In this document: positions 33,949 through 45,622 of the stretch, piece by piece | Layout of the letters: each line of letters starts with the position of its first letter | Position numbering within the stretch: position 1 is the first letter of the stretch | Source: Chrysemys picta bellii | Lineage: Eukaryota; Chordata; Testudines; Emydidae | Length of the DNA: 64,000 nucleotides | Assembly: GCF_011386835.1 (NCBI RefSeq) | Contig: NC_088800.1 | Coordinates: forward strand, 13,788,572 to 13,852,571 | Reading direction: 5' to 3' | The notes under the pieces: generated by a model | What the model was told of the DNA's origin: nothing | Seen by the model: the letters and a program-made list of their open reading frames with translations, nothing else | Databases searched by the model: none | Position numbers and translations under genes: made by a program

Positions 33949-35384
33949 ACTAGGGGAGGGAAACTTCCTGAAAAGCGTCTGGCTACAAACTGAAGGGAAC
34001 ATGTGGGTGGGTGGTGGTACCATAGGGCTCTTAGTGCAGGCTGCAGCTGGGCACCATCAAGGCATCACTGCAATCCTGGGCCGCCTCCTCACGCAGCCCT
34101 CCCCCCAAAATCTCAAAAAGGAAAACCAGCAGCTAATGTTTGGTCTCTTTCTGTGCGTTTGTACAGCTCACCCCCTTAGCGAGGCAGATTCCTCTGATCC
34201 AAGTGCCATAAGTTTTGCCTCTCATTCAGTATCTCTCTCTGGTTGTCTCTCTCTCTCAGGCTGAGGGTTTTACATCTGAGCAATGCTGTTCTAGTGGTTT
34301 GTGACAGCCTAAAGAGGGGGTGTGAATGACCGTGCAAGTGAGCGAGGGGGATCTGGGGTGTGAGGGAGAGGCAGAGGGTTACAATTCTCTGACTCTTCAT
34401 TGAGCTGAGTCTCTCAGTCCTGAAATTTATTGTCTTTAAACCCTGGAACAGATGATACCAAAGGATCAATGAGAAAGCAGACAGCCATACTTCATCCCCC
34501 TGAGGGTTTTCCCCCTTTGGTCCTAGGTTGTCTCTGCTACCTCCAGGGCTGTGTAAGCAGTGCATACTGATGGGGACCTTTCTAGGATCCCTGATGGACC
34601 CATTGCCCTGAAGTCTCCCCAACCAGGAAATTCTTTAGTCTACATCTCAGCGGAATGGGCTGGAGATGTTGTGAACTTTCCTTGTCTTGTGCAGAACTCA
34701 GTGGTGGTATTTAGCTGATACCTCTGACACTACATGGGGTGAGAATAATAGAAAGGGATGGAACTGAGGGAACTCTCACTGCACCTCCTGTAACTAGAGC
34801 AAACTGCTGTCCCTGAAAGTAGAGCGTTACAGTTTAATGTTCCCCTCCAATATATAGTCACACACCACCTAGTGACCAACCAAGGGACTGCTTCTTATTA
34901 TTAAAGTGACAGCATCAAGCCTGCTAGAACCAAATTTTGACTCTCTCTATATGGTTTGATATAGCTATAGAAATAGATATATAAATGTTTGCAAAAACTA
35001 ATTAAAATGTGGAGTCTTTCTATCCATCCACAGCAAGTTCTTCAAATTCTTTAAAATGTGTGGCATTTTAAGCCATTTTAACCATTTTTGCAATGAACAT
35101 GCTTATATTTCTCTGCAAAATGGCAATTTTTTTCTCTAGGGCAAACATATGACATGCTTGGAACTTCACAGTGCAGTTCCACCTTGGATCAACTTTGAAA
35201 ATTCAAAAACCACTTGTGAGTTCTCACAAAATATAAACTTGCAGTTTTGCATCTGGTTTTGAATCCTTCTTTCCCATCTTCCCCCAAGAAAACACAGACC
35301 TATCATTGCAGCAACTGTCTTCTATTTGGCTGAATCACAAGACAAGTAGGCATTCAGAAGGTGGAATTGTAATGACTATTATCT
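33949..35384. other. Unique non-coding stretch
   Basis: Includes a TC-rich run at 34240-34260 and an AT-rich part at 34920-35240. No exon or repeat assigned. Confidence 0.4.
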
Positions 35385-35465
35385 TGGTCACCCAGGGGGA
35401 TTGAACCTGGGACCTTAACAGCTAAGAGCAAAAGCCTTTATTGTTTGAGCTGAAGGATTACATTC
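35385..35465 (-). mobile_element. tRNA-derived SINE fragment
   Basis: On the minus strand it reads like a tRNA head: box A-like AGCTCAAACAATAAAGGC, then GGTTCAATCC as box B, 30-odd bases apart. The flank TGGGTGACC follows. The cloverleaf is broken, so it is a SINE relic rather than a tRNA gene. Confidence 0.6.
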
Positions 35466-35650
35466 TGTAAGTATCAGCTGTAGTAGACCTGGAGAATCAG
35501 GCACAGAAGGGGACACGTAACCTATCCTGAACAGTGCACTACAGAAACACACAGTGGATATTAAAAAAAGAGAGAGAGAGAATTTTTCTGCAGTTTTTCT
35601 TTCACCCTTCAAGTCCTCATAACATTCATTTTCAGAAGTGGTAGACACTA

Positions 35651-35905
35651 AGGCATTGTCTATACTAGAAAAATGAATGTCTGTACCGCAGGCTCTGCCA
35701 GCTATGGTGCAGTTGTGCTGGTGGTCACAATGTTGTAAGAACTAATGAATAAAAGGGCTTTTGCATGTTTACCAACATGTCCTGAAGACATGCTCTGAGA
35801 ATGGTGGGGAGAAACACCCAAACACCTTGTATACTAGCAGCTTAGCACCACTGCAGCCACACCTTTCTGGCTGTTGCTATAAAAACATACCTACGCTAGA
35901 TGTAC
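35651..35905. mobile_element. Diverged miniature DNA element
   Basis: The left end AGGCATTGTCTATACTAG resembles the ends of the elements at 2658 and 4603. The right end, near ACCTACGCTAGATGTAC, is poorly preserved. Confidence 0.45.
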
Positions 35906-38069
35906 CCAAGTATCAGTGATGTTCAATACGTTTTTCTCTCTATCCCATGCTCCCCCCTTATAGTCCTCCACCCTATTAAAACTGTTGTTGCAAAAATGTC
36001 TGTGGCCTTTTCCCCCCACCTCTCTTCAGCTGTCGTTTCTGATCCTGGTTCGTTCTATTATGCCTTTCCCTCTGAACCCAGCCCCTTATCAGCTAACCTT
36101 CTTCTGAGCTTAAATGATTTGTATATGGTCTAATCAGATTTCACCGGATCCCAAGGTGTTCCTGAAACCCCTTCGCTCATTTCCATTCATTGTAAGGGAG
36201 AGATAACAAAACGCATGGCAGACTTCTCTAATTAGAGTCTTGTGTTCCCCAAGGTCTTTCGCTATTGCCAGCCTAGGCATTCTGACTATGTTGGTTATTT
36301 CTCCCCCATCCCCTATCTTCCACTCAGTGATCTCTTTGGGTACCAATTTATATGTGGAAAAGTAAACACGATGAAATACTCATCATTTAATTGATCAGTC
36401 TTTTTTGTTGTTGCTGGGTTTTTTTTAATTTGTCTTTTATTCCCCCCTCTGTTTAGGTAGAATTGTTTAATTTTATTTAACACCCTCTCTTATAGGGTTT
36501 TATTACAATCAAATGCAGTTGAATAGTCAATCTAGCTTCCGTGGACTTGTTTTCTTGTTGACCATTCATCTCCCTTTAATTCAAACAAGACAAGCAGAGA
36601 AAAGGAAATTAGAATGGGAAGAGGAACACTTGGCCATCCCATAGTTCCTACCGGCAAGGAGTGATAAGGGACGGGGATTTCCTCTTTTAATTCAATATAT
36701 TATTCCTCCACTCTCAGATAAGCATTAATGAGAGGTGAAGAAGAAAAGGGACCCTGTGTCTGCAGATGATGGAATGCTGGAGCTCTCCTCCCCACATCAT
36801 AAATCAGCCTCTGAGGAGATACTGACTCAGACCTGGGATTGTTCGAGAGGAGGCTTATTATGCGGAATTGTGTCAAACGGCGAGGAGTGGTATAAAGAGA
36901 TAATCAGAGTCCTCCACCACTAATTACCTGAGCTCTATAGAAATCTCCAGCACTATTCAGATCGTTTATAAAAAAAAGAAGGGCGGGGGAAGATCTCGGA
37001 GGAATGAATGAAGTCTCAGTTCTGCAAGTGCCAATTGAGGCGGTGCAGTTCTGGAAAACTGTGGATTAAAGCAGCTGAATCTCTGAGGCCTACCATGCTG
37101 TTTGACCTCACTCCTCCTCCCTCCCTTCTTCTCCCTATTCATGCATTGGAAGATAACAATAATCCTCTGCATTTCTCTAGCTGCTTTCACTCCAGGACAT
37201 CTAGGGACTTCACAAAAATTAACTGATTAAGCCTCACAACTTCCTTGTGAGGTAGAGAATCTGTGTATCCGATTTCCAAGGTGCCCACCACTGCGGGTTC
37301 CTGCTGTACTGCACTCTTTTGAGGGGTGGAGATGAATTGACTATAATATCATAGAAGCTCTCAGCAAATGGAAAAACTCTATCCATGAAAAATAGGGCAA
37401 GGGAGAGATTCATGCTGTAGGACTGGGGTAGTGTCGGGAGGGGGAAATTAGCTGTCAGAAGAGAGGGGATGTTGCATTTTAGATTTGATATTTGGGTGCC
37501 GGTGGGGTTGAGACTAGGGTCATGAGTTTCTTAGGATCAGGGGTATTAGTTAGGCTACAGATCATAAAAGTTGTAATGCATCCTTTGCACTACAAAGGAA
37601 GAAAATGAGGCAAACCAAAGGGACAAAGGAGGAGGGATCTAGAGTAATTGTGTTCTGGAATGGGGCATAATTTGACTAAATCCTTCCTGTGTGGCAAGGT
37701 GAGGGGCATGAGATGATCCAATCTGCTTTCCTGGCATTAGATAAATACCAATAAAGAAAATTGTATGTTGGGGACTCCCATTCCCCTGGTACCGAATGTA
37801 CTGCCGTAATATAGAGAGACATATACAGTACTCGCATTAACTGAGCATCAGTAAGCGCCAGACTCTACCATTCTGACTCTCACTGTGTAAAGACATCAGT
37901 CCTTTCATTAGGAATACTCAATGGGATGCCCAGCATGTGTAAATATGGTACACTCTGTTCATAGTTCTGTGGAAGTATTAATGTTCTGTAGAAATTTTCC
38001 AGACAAGCAGGCCAGTGTATATTCTCTTTTCATGGCTGGATCTAGTTATCTATCTTTGAAGTCTTAGAA
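35906..38069. other. Unique non-coding stretch with a repeat-poor core
   Basis: 36560-36990 is repeat-poor with TAATTA and AATTAATT words and might be conserved non-coding DNA. A MIR scrap is listed at 37150-37285. No exon recognised. Confidence 0.4.
37150..37285 (-). mobile_element. MIR fragment
   Basis: TGATTAAGCCTCACAACTTC followed by TTGTGAGGTAGAGAATC is the complement of the MIR 3' region. Confidence 0.55.
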
Positions 38070-39393
38070 TTTTTTGAGAGTGTCAGCAAACCTGTGGACA
38101 AGGGTGATCCAGTGGATCTAGTGTACTTGGACTTTCAGAAAGCCTTTGACAAGGTCCCTCACCAAATGCTTTTATGCAAAGTAAGGAGTCATGGAGTAAG
38201 AGGGAAGGTCCTTTGATGGATCAGTAACTGATTAAAAGATAGGAAACAAAGGGTAGGAATAAATGGTCAGTTTTCACAGTGGAGAGAGGTAAATAGTGGG
38301 GTACCCAAAGGATCTGTACTGCGACCAGTGCTGTTCAACATATTCAAAAATGATCTGGAAAAAGGGCAGTGCGGTGGCAAAGTTTGCAAACAATACAAAA
38401 CTGAAGATAGTTAAGTCCAAAGCAGACTACGAAGAGTTACAATGAATCTCACAAAACTGGGTGACTTGGCAACAAAGTGGCAGATGAAATTCAGAGTTGA
38501 TAAATGCAAAGTAATGCCCATTGGAAAACATAATCCCAATTTATACATACAAAATGATGGAGTCTAAATTAGCTGCGACCACTCAAGAAAGAGAGCTTGG
38601 AGTCATCATAGATAGTATATCTGATCAATGTACAGCGAAGGTTAAAAAAAAAAAAAACTAACAATGTTAGGATCCATTAGGAAAGGGATAGATAAGATAG
38701 AAAATATCATAATGCCACTATTTAAATCTAATGTACACCCACACCTTGAATACTGCATGCAGTTCTGGTGGCCCGTATACAAAAAAGAGATATTAGATTT
38801 TGAAAAAGTACAGTGAAGGGCAACAAAAAAATGGAACCGCTTTCATGCAAGGAGCAGCTAAAAAGAGAAGGGCCGTTCAGCTTGGAAAAGAGGAGACTGG
38901 AGGGAGATATGATAGAGGCCTATGGAATTAAGAATAGTGTGAAGAAAGTGAATAAGGAAGTGTTATTTACCCCTTCATATAACACACAAACCAGGGGTCA
39001 GCCAGTGACATGAATAGGCAGCTGGTTTAAAACAAACAAAAGGAAGTACTTCTTCACCCAACGCACACTCAACCTGTGGAACTCAGTGCCAGAGGATGTT
39101 GTAAAGGCCAAAAGTAGAACTGGGTTCAAAAAAGAATTAGTTAAGTTCATGGAGGATGGCCCATCAATGGCTAGTAGCCGAGATGGGCAGTGACGCAGCC
39201 CCGTGCTCCAGGTACCCCTAAACCTCTGACTGCCAGAAGCTAGGACTGGACAACAGGAGGATCACTCAGTAAATTGCCCTGTTCTGGTCACTTTCTCTGA
39301 AGCATCTGGCACCAGCCACCATCAGAAGACAGGGTACTGGGCTCCATGGACCATTGGTCTGATCCAGTACAGCTAGTCTTATGTCCTTATCTG
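38070..39393 (+). mobile_element. CR1 LINE, 3' 1.3 kb with dead reverse transcriptase
   Basis: The start encodes the reverse transcriptase signature DLVYLDFQKAFDKVPHQML at 38115-38171. Further on come the block SGVPKGSVL, the thumb region, a segment near 38810-39000 from a second frame, and LNLWNSVPEDVV near 39070. It ends with the CR1 tail GGACCATTGGTCTGATCCAG and TCTTATGTCCTTAT. Stops and frameshifts are frequent. The catalytic FADD box reads FANN (TTTGCAAACAAT at 38383-38394), so both catalytic aspartates are lost. The copy is 5'-truncated and inactive. Confidence 0.9.
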
Positions 39394-39489
39394 TTTATAA
39401 AACTCCGACAAGAGCCAGTGTAAACAATATTCATTTCTAGTTAGACAAATCTGTTTAGAAGTTTAAACTGAACAGGGCCGGTGCAGTAT

Positions 39490-39625
39490 AAGTATTATTA
39501 CTTGCACTGTGATAGCACCAAGGAATGCTAATCATGGACCAAGACCCCATCGTGCTAGGTGCTGTACAAACACAAACCAAAAAGACAGTCCCTGCCCCAA
39601 GGGTCTTTCAGTCTAAGTATAAGAA
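39490..39625. mobile_element. Old amniote interspersed repeat
   Basis: CGTGCTAGGTGCTGTACAAA, GACAGTCCCTGCCCCAAGGG and a TCTAAGTATAAG end. It is a longer copy of the family seen at 15813-15928. Confidence 0.65.
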
Positions 39626-42600
39626 GAGAGTAATAATGCTCCAGCTCAAGCGGAATGTTGAACTTTGCTCAATGATTCTTCTTCCACTGCAACTCAATGG
39701 CATGTTCCGACATACCCACACCAGCATGTGCTAATCCCTGTCACCAAAGCTAATTCAAACGTCCAGCGATGGTCAGGAGTTAAATAAAGAGTGATCCCCA
39801 AAACACTGGTTTGAAAGCTTTAAAAAAAGACCCATAATGCACTGGGCAAATTTGGAAAATAATTTGCATTTTAAATCTCATGCAGGTAGCTGTGTAATTT
39901 CTGCCTGTCGATTCACCGCTGTGATGTTCATTATCTGATTGTTGCTACCTACAGTCTTCCTAGCACTAATGCACATTGTTTTCCTGGATCCTGGATTAGT
40001 TAAATGTGTCTGACACTGAATTTGCAAGTAATTGCCATGGCTTGCCTCCATGAAGCATCTCCGAGGACACACTTGGAAATTAAACGTTACTTCTCAAGCC
40101 ATTATTAGCTTACTCCAGCCCTATTTTATTAAATAATTATCAAGTAAAACATTTAATTTTAAATATGCACATTATGTTTGTGAGATAAAAGCACTAGGCA
40201 AGAAATGCTCCCTGGGACGAAGCCAGGGAAATGGTTCTTCCTATCCTCTCAAATGCACCATCCCCAAGGCTGCTGCTAGGACCTAGAGAGAATCCACAGA
40301 GCATCCCTGCAAATGACCGATGTTCAGAAGCATCAGTTAGCTCTCTGCATGGTAGCTGCAGCCATACACCGTTGCTTGGGTACGCCGTGAAGATTGTTAC
40401 ACTCTAGGAGAGAAGGTTGGATTCATAATAATACAAATAATGGTTTTGTTTTCCACTGCGGTGTTCTGAAAAAAAAAATCCCATCTACTTACCTGGGCAC
40501 GTTTTTAGAACCATCAAATGGGAGACTGTCCCCAGTACATACATCTCCACCAATGCAGAAGAAACATGGCACCCAATACTGGACTTCATTGATCCAGTTT
40601 TATTCTTGCATGACTCCAGTGACTTGAAGGGAGTTACACTGACGTACCACAGTGGTGAATCAAGCCCCACAGGTTTATAATGTAGCTTTTATATGTACAA
40701 AATCTATGTTTTCAACATTTTAAAAATATATTGTGCATACTATAAAACTTGACCATTTCATAATACTGAAAATGCATATAATGTTCAACACATATATGAT
40801 GCATACTTATAGCAATATATGTAGTCAATGTCTTCAGTGCAGTTACTTCCAATTTACACTGGAATGGATGGGACTGTAACCTGGCACACAGACCCTTCAC
40901 TCAAGGACTTTATAATCCAGTTTCCAAATTTTGAGGTGCTTATTCAGATCTTCCTCAGAAAAATTGCCACTGAAATCAGACTTTAGTCCAAGAAAACAGC
41001 CTGGGATAAAATTTACCTTCCGCCCACATTTGGATTTATTTTCCTCTTGAAATAAATGCCTCTGTTTTTCATTCACAAAGGATTTTTTGGTTTCATTCTC
41101 CAGAGCGTGAGTCTTTCCTTTCCTTCCCCACATCTCCATGGAGCTCTGACTATTCAGGTGCTCATATTTATTGCCACTGGTTGAAGAAATTGAACGTGAC
41201 TAAGAATGAAATTAATAGGTTTTGGTTTTAGTACGTCCAGCGCTACCACTTTGCCAGGGAAACACAATGGCTAAATGGTAAATATTTCCTCCTTAAAGAA
41301 AGGATGTTTCATGTTCTGGCAAATCCATTTTCCTAATTCTTCTTTTAGCATAAAACCTTTTACTTCCTCTAAGCCAGAACAAATCCTGTATTTCAGTATC
41401 TTATCAGCATTGTGCAAACGATAGAATACAGGATTCCAACTGTCACTTCTGCACTTGATTTGTTTTCCTCCAACCAAAACCTCCTTCGGTTTTGTTTGTT
41501 TGTTAGTTGATAGATGTGTTTTGTTTCTAGCAAAGAAGTTATTTTGTTTGACTGGATTCTGAAATAGCCAAGAAAGCAGACTGTTGCAGTCCTCAGAGGA
41601 AACTGTAAAAGGGAAATCCATTAATGGGATGGCAAGAGAGCCCTCCATGGGAAACCCATAGTTGCATTCAACAAGATAGCATGTCAGTGCCCATGTTTCA
41701 TTTCTACTGTACCTTGACAAAAAAGGAGCCAGTGGTGACATCTGATAGGCCTGCAAAATATGAGACAAAATCATCCAGTCTTAAGTACAATGACCTCCAG
41801 GGACCTTGCCATGAATCTCTCATCCTTAGGTCTTTTACCTAGAGCATTAATCTAGCTAGTACAACCCACAAATATGGAGAATGTATTATTCTTGTGAAAT
41901 GAATCAAACATCTGTGTACATGTGGCAATATAATAAAAATCAACTCTTAAAATATTCCAAAATTGGCCATTTTCTGAGCTATTTAAAAAAATATGGTGGG
42001 TACTTGTATGTATGACACAACATTCAGAATACGGTCTGCTGTATTTAGAATATATCGAGTCAGATTCATCACAGGGAAAGCAACGCTTTCCATGTTAGCA
42101 ATGCTAATGAATAAAATATGTGGCGTTCCCACACTATGTCCTTTTGGAGTTTAAATACTGCCAATATTATTTGTTACTGAATACTTATTTGTTATTTGTT
42201 TGGTTGTGGCAAATGAGCATTGGCCATTGGATAACTATTTGGAGACCCACGTGAAATGAGTTGGGAGTATCGCTCTGTAACTTGGTGAACTCTCTTATCA
42301 ACTCCATCCAAAACGGAACCAATTGGACTCAGTTATTCTCTTTCACCTGTACAAGGGGCCACTCCAGGTCAAGGGTGGAGCACAGTGTCAGGAGGGTGGG
42401 CAGAATAAAGGAAACATGAACTGCCTTTCCCATGCTTAACTGAATTTGGGATAAATAGCTTGCAGAACACTGTAAGACTGGGGTTGGCTGGAGGGCAGGA
42501 AATATGAGTGTATTGGCTTTAGGTCTGTGTTTTGTTCTTCTGTGCCTCAGAACATTTTTTGTTTTGATATGTACTGCGTGCTGTTGGATACATGCTTTAG

Positions 42601-42797
42601 TTTCTTAGGCAGGGGAGGATGTGCTTCTATGGCCAGGAGATCAGATTGAATACACCCCAGTTACAATATGTACAAACATACTGTCTGTTCTTGCCAGCTA
42701 AAATTAAATTTCATGAGGACTTTCAATTGGGTGGGCCCAATGGGATGTAATGGTTCTGGACTCATTACAGGTCTTTGGCACAATAATCCAGGCCTAC
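39626..42797. other. Unique AT-rich non-coding stretch
   Basis: About 3.2 kb without recognised repeats, except a small fold-back scrap at about 40600-40675. A 167-codon minus-strand frame at 41271-41774 shows no family features. Confidence 0.4.
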
Positions 42798-43027
42798 AAT
42801 AAGAACATAAGAATGGCCATATTGTGTCAGACCAAAGGTCCATCTAGCCCAGTGTCCTGTCTTCCATCAGCGGCCAATGCCAGGTGCCCCAGAGGGAATG
42901 AACAGAACAGGTAATCATCAAGTGATCTATCCCCTGTCGCCTATTCACAGCTTTTGGCAAACAGAGGCTAGGGACACCATCTCTGCTCATCCTGGCTAAT
43001 AGCCACTGATGGACCTAATAGCCTATG
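42798..43027 (-). mobile_element. CR1 LINE, 3' end
   Basis: Complement of the CR1 3' end, starting AAGAACATAAGAATGGCCAT and running through GGCCAATGCCAGGTGCCCC to CTGGCTAATAGCCACTGATG. It is broken by the palindromic insertion that follows. Confidence 0.88.
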
Positions 43028-43228
43028 TAAAAAGCAACAGAGGGTCCTGTGGCACCTTTGAGACTAACAGAAGTACTGGGAGCATAAGCTTTCGTGGGTA
43101 AGAACCTCACTTCTTCAGATGCAAGCGTCTTGCATCTGAAGAAGTGAGGTTCTTACCCACGAAAGCTTATGCTCCCAGTACTTCTGTTAGTCTCAAAGGT
43201 GCCACAGGACCCTCTGTTGCTTTTTACA
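43026..43228. repeat. Perfect palindrome, 100-bp arms, 3-bp spacer
   Basis: Arms 43026-43125 and 43129-43228 are exact reverse complements. The outermost two bases belong to the flank on the left side. Confidence 0.97.
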
Positions 43229-43258
43229 GATTCAGACTAACACGGCTACCCCTCTGAT
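43028..43258. mobile_element. Penelope-like fold-back insertion
   Basis: The 231-bp insertion has identical 15-bp flanks (ACCTAATAGCCTATG) at 43013-43027 and 43259-43273. It consists of two exactly complementary arms around a CGT spacer at 43126-43128 and a 30-base right tail (GATTCAGACTAACACGGC...). The arm sequence is one I associate with turtle Penelope-like elements, whose terminal copies are often inverted. The flanking duplication supports retrotransposition. No coding sequence remains. Confidence 0.8.
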
Positions 43259-43884
43259 ACCTAATAGCCTATGATGAATTCCATTGACTTCAGAGGTACT
43301 CGGTATGGGCAGCAGGGTCTTCGCCAGCACATCTCCCATTACAGGATCAGGACTTTAAATACCGAATGCTTCACATTCTTAGAATTAATGTTGATAATGG
43401 GACTACCAGGGAATCATGGGTAGTAATACTTTCTTGCTTCAACCTCACTTGAAGGATAATTAGTTAATGGACTAAATTCACCCCCAATGTAACTCCATTG
43501 GTCTGACCAGAACGATCTTCCCCTAATGTTTATAAACTCTGATGATGGAAAATTCTCTATGGTGCCTATTATTATTTAAATAATGATGATTCATAAAAAC
43601 ATAATGGGATTCAGAAGTGTGGTTTGGTTCAGATAAAAGTTTTGGATTCTTATTTGGAAGCTTCCCCACATTTTAGTCTAAAATGCAGGCTGGAAAATTC
43701 ATCAGAACAGGCTTCCTAGCAGTATTTATGACACTTCCCTAGTTCTAGCCAAGTCAGGAATAGCATGAAAACCGCCTTTCTTGAGGTTTTTCCGTATCTA
43801 GTTCCAGCCAAAACAAAAAATGGGGAGCTAAGCAAAAATGATTTTTTCCCAAACAGTTACACAAATGTTTTGTGACCAGACACT

Positions 43885-43985
43885 GCAACGCTTACCCATA
43901 TTGAGTCATACCACACTGAATAAGTAGCCTCTTGGATTTCAGTGGGACTACTCAGAGTGCAATACTACCCAATATAAGCCATACA
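43885..43985. repeat. Old fold-back repeat fragment
   Basis: TTTCAGTGGGACTACTCAGAG with a preceding AATAAGTAGCCTC is typical of an old amniote fold-back family. Confidence 0.4.
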
Positions 43986-44002
43986 TTTTTATCCATGAGG
44001 GT

Positions 44003-44205
44003 GATTAACTACTAGGACAAATTACCAAGGGAACTGGTGGATTCTCCATCTCTTCAAGTCTTTAGGTCAAGACTGGATGCCTTTACGGGAAGATACACTT
44101 GAGCAAACACAAGTCATTGGGTTAAATACACGAGTAACTGGATGAAGGTCTATGGCCTGTGTTGTAAAGGAGGCCAGACTAGATGGTCTAATGGTCCATC
44201 CATAA
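44003..44205 (+). mobile_element. CR1 LINE, 3' end (another subfamily)
   Basis: ACAAATTACCAAGGGAACTG, then TCTTCAAGTCTTTAGGTC and GAGGCCAGACTAGATGGTC match the order of a CR1 3' end. Confidence 0.75.
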
Positions 44206-44282
44206 ATATGAATGTGTGGCATAATCTGGCCTTTTGCATCTCAGAAAGTCAGGGACAAATCTTTAGGCTTGTTTTTAATTTA

Positions 44283-44645
44283 CGCTTTTCTCCTGATGAG
44301 CATCAGTTGTCCATGTTTCCCCACCATACAGGAGAGTGCTGAGGGTGCAAGCTCAGTACACTAGCATTTTGGTCTTGATGATAAGTGTTGTTGAGTTGTT
44401 CCATGCTCTTTTAATTAGTCTGCTAAAGGTGGTTGCAGCCTTTCTAATGTGAACATTTAGTTCTTCATCCAGTGAGCAGTTCGTGGTCACTGTAGAATCT
44501 AAGTAGCTGAACTTTTGGACTATGTCTAGCTGGTTTGCATTTAAGGTGATTGAAGGTTCTTGTGGAAACCCATGTCCGAATACAACCATTTTCTTAATGC
44601 TGATGGTGAGAGCAAATGCCTGACGAGCACTTGAATGGCGGTCCA
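44283..44645 (-). mobile_element. LINE reverse transcriptase segment, inverted 5' part
   Basis: The minus strand encodes a reverse-transcriptase thumb segment: LTISIKKMVVFGHG, FSYLDSTVTTNCSLDEELN, then TLSTLLYGGETWTT after an in-frame stop. It joins without visible loss to the plus-strand segment 44647-45180. This is not CR1; it looks like another non-LTR clade whose name I cannot fix. Confidence 0.8.
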
Positions 44646-44646
44646 T

Positions 44647-45180
44647 GGTTAAACAGTTTCCAGCTATGTTATTTACGCCGCATAGTCAACACCAAATGGC
44701 AAGATAAAGTCACCAACACAGAGGTTCTTCAAAGGGCAAATTTGACAGCCCTGCTCAAGCAAAGACAACTGCGCTGGCTGGGCCATCTGAGTAGGTTGGC
44801 AGACAGACACATACCCAAGGACATGCTGTACGGGGAGCTATCAGAGGGAACAAGCTTCACTATAAAGATACATGCGAGCGAGATATGGAGGAATTTGGAA
44901 TTGATCCTGACCAATGGGAAACCTTGGCAAGTGATTGTAACAAGTGGCGCCATCATCTCCATCAGGGCATCAAAGTCCATGACAGGAGCTGGCCCCCCAA
45001 AGCTTGAAGAGAAAAGAGCCCGTAGGAAGCAAGCAGCTCCCAACCAAGACACGGACATTTGCAACAACTGCCAACAATTATGCAAATCTCGGATCGGACT
45101 CTTCAGTCACATGAGACATTGCAAACCATCTATATCATAGGCTGCAAATCCCACCGTCTCTCGCAGACAAAGGATGCCCA
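44647..45180 (+). mobile_element. LINE ORF2 C-terminus, 3' part
   Basis: Encodes LNSFQLCYLRRIVNTKWQDK, the block LLKQRQLRWLGHLSRL, then a basic linker and a C-terminal zinc-knuckle-like motif CNNCQQLCKSRIGLFSHMRH at 45058-45117. A frame of about 170 codons is still open to the TAG at 45138-45140, so the copy may not be very old. It is the 3' half of the element whose 5' half lies inverted just before it. Confidence 0.82.
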
Positions 45181-45395
45181 TAACATTTTACCCAAAGTGG
45201 TTCTCCCATTCCTAGTTAATTTTTGCTACATTACTGCCTTTCTTCCTAGACTGCTGCTGCTCTAGTAACGCCAATGAACCAAAGGTGGGCAAACAATTTG
45301 AGCATACAGGCCTCAACTGCTAGTGTACAATGGGGAAAAAATAGATGGAGGCAGAAAGTTAGCAGCTGGGGATCCCAGAGGGTGTTGCTCTAGAA

Positions 45396-45614
45396 CAGTG
45401 GTTCTCAAACTTTTGTACTGGTGACCCCTTTCACATAGCAAGCCTCTGTGTGCGACCCCCCTTATAAATTAAAAACACTTCTTTACATATTTAACACCAT
45501 TATAAAGGTTGGAGGCAAAGTGGGGGTTGGGGTGGTGGCTGACAGCTTGTGACCCCCATGTAATAACCTTGTGATTCCCCTCAGGGGTTCCGGCCCCCAG
45601 TTTGAGAACCCCTG
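45396..45614. mobile_element. hAT-like miniature element
   Basis: Ends CAGTGGTTCTCAAAC and GTTTGAGAACCCCTG, with exact 8-bp duplications CTCTAGAA at 45388-45395 and 45615-45622. It shares termini with 7608-7896 but has a different, less GC-rich interior (CTGGTGACCCC, TTGTGACCCCC). Confidence 0.92.
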
Positions 45615-45622
45615 CTCTAGAA

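Noticed and set aside
35385..35465. A functional tRNA gene on the minus strand
   Set aside because: Box A and B resemblance is clear but the stem pairs do not form; it is better read as a SINE head.
41271..41774. 167-codon minus-strand frame
   Set aside because: Same reasons: no recognisable family, no splice context, ordinary AT-rich surroundings.
43026..43228. Transcription terminator or cruciform regulatory site
   Set aside because: The palindrome is explained by an inserted fold-back element with a target duplication; no adjacent gene supports a terminator role.
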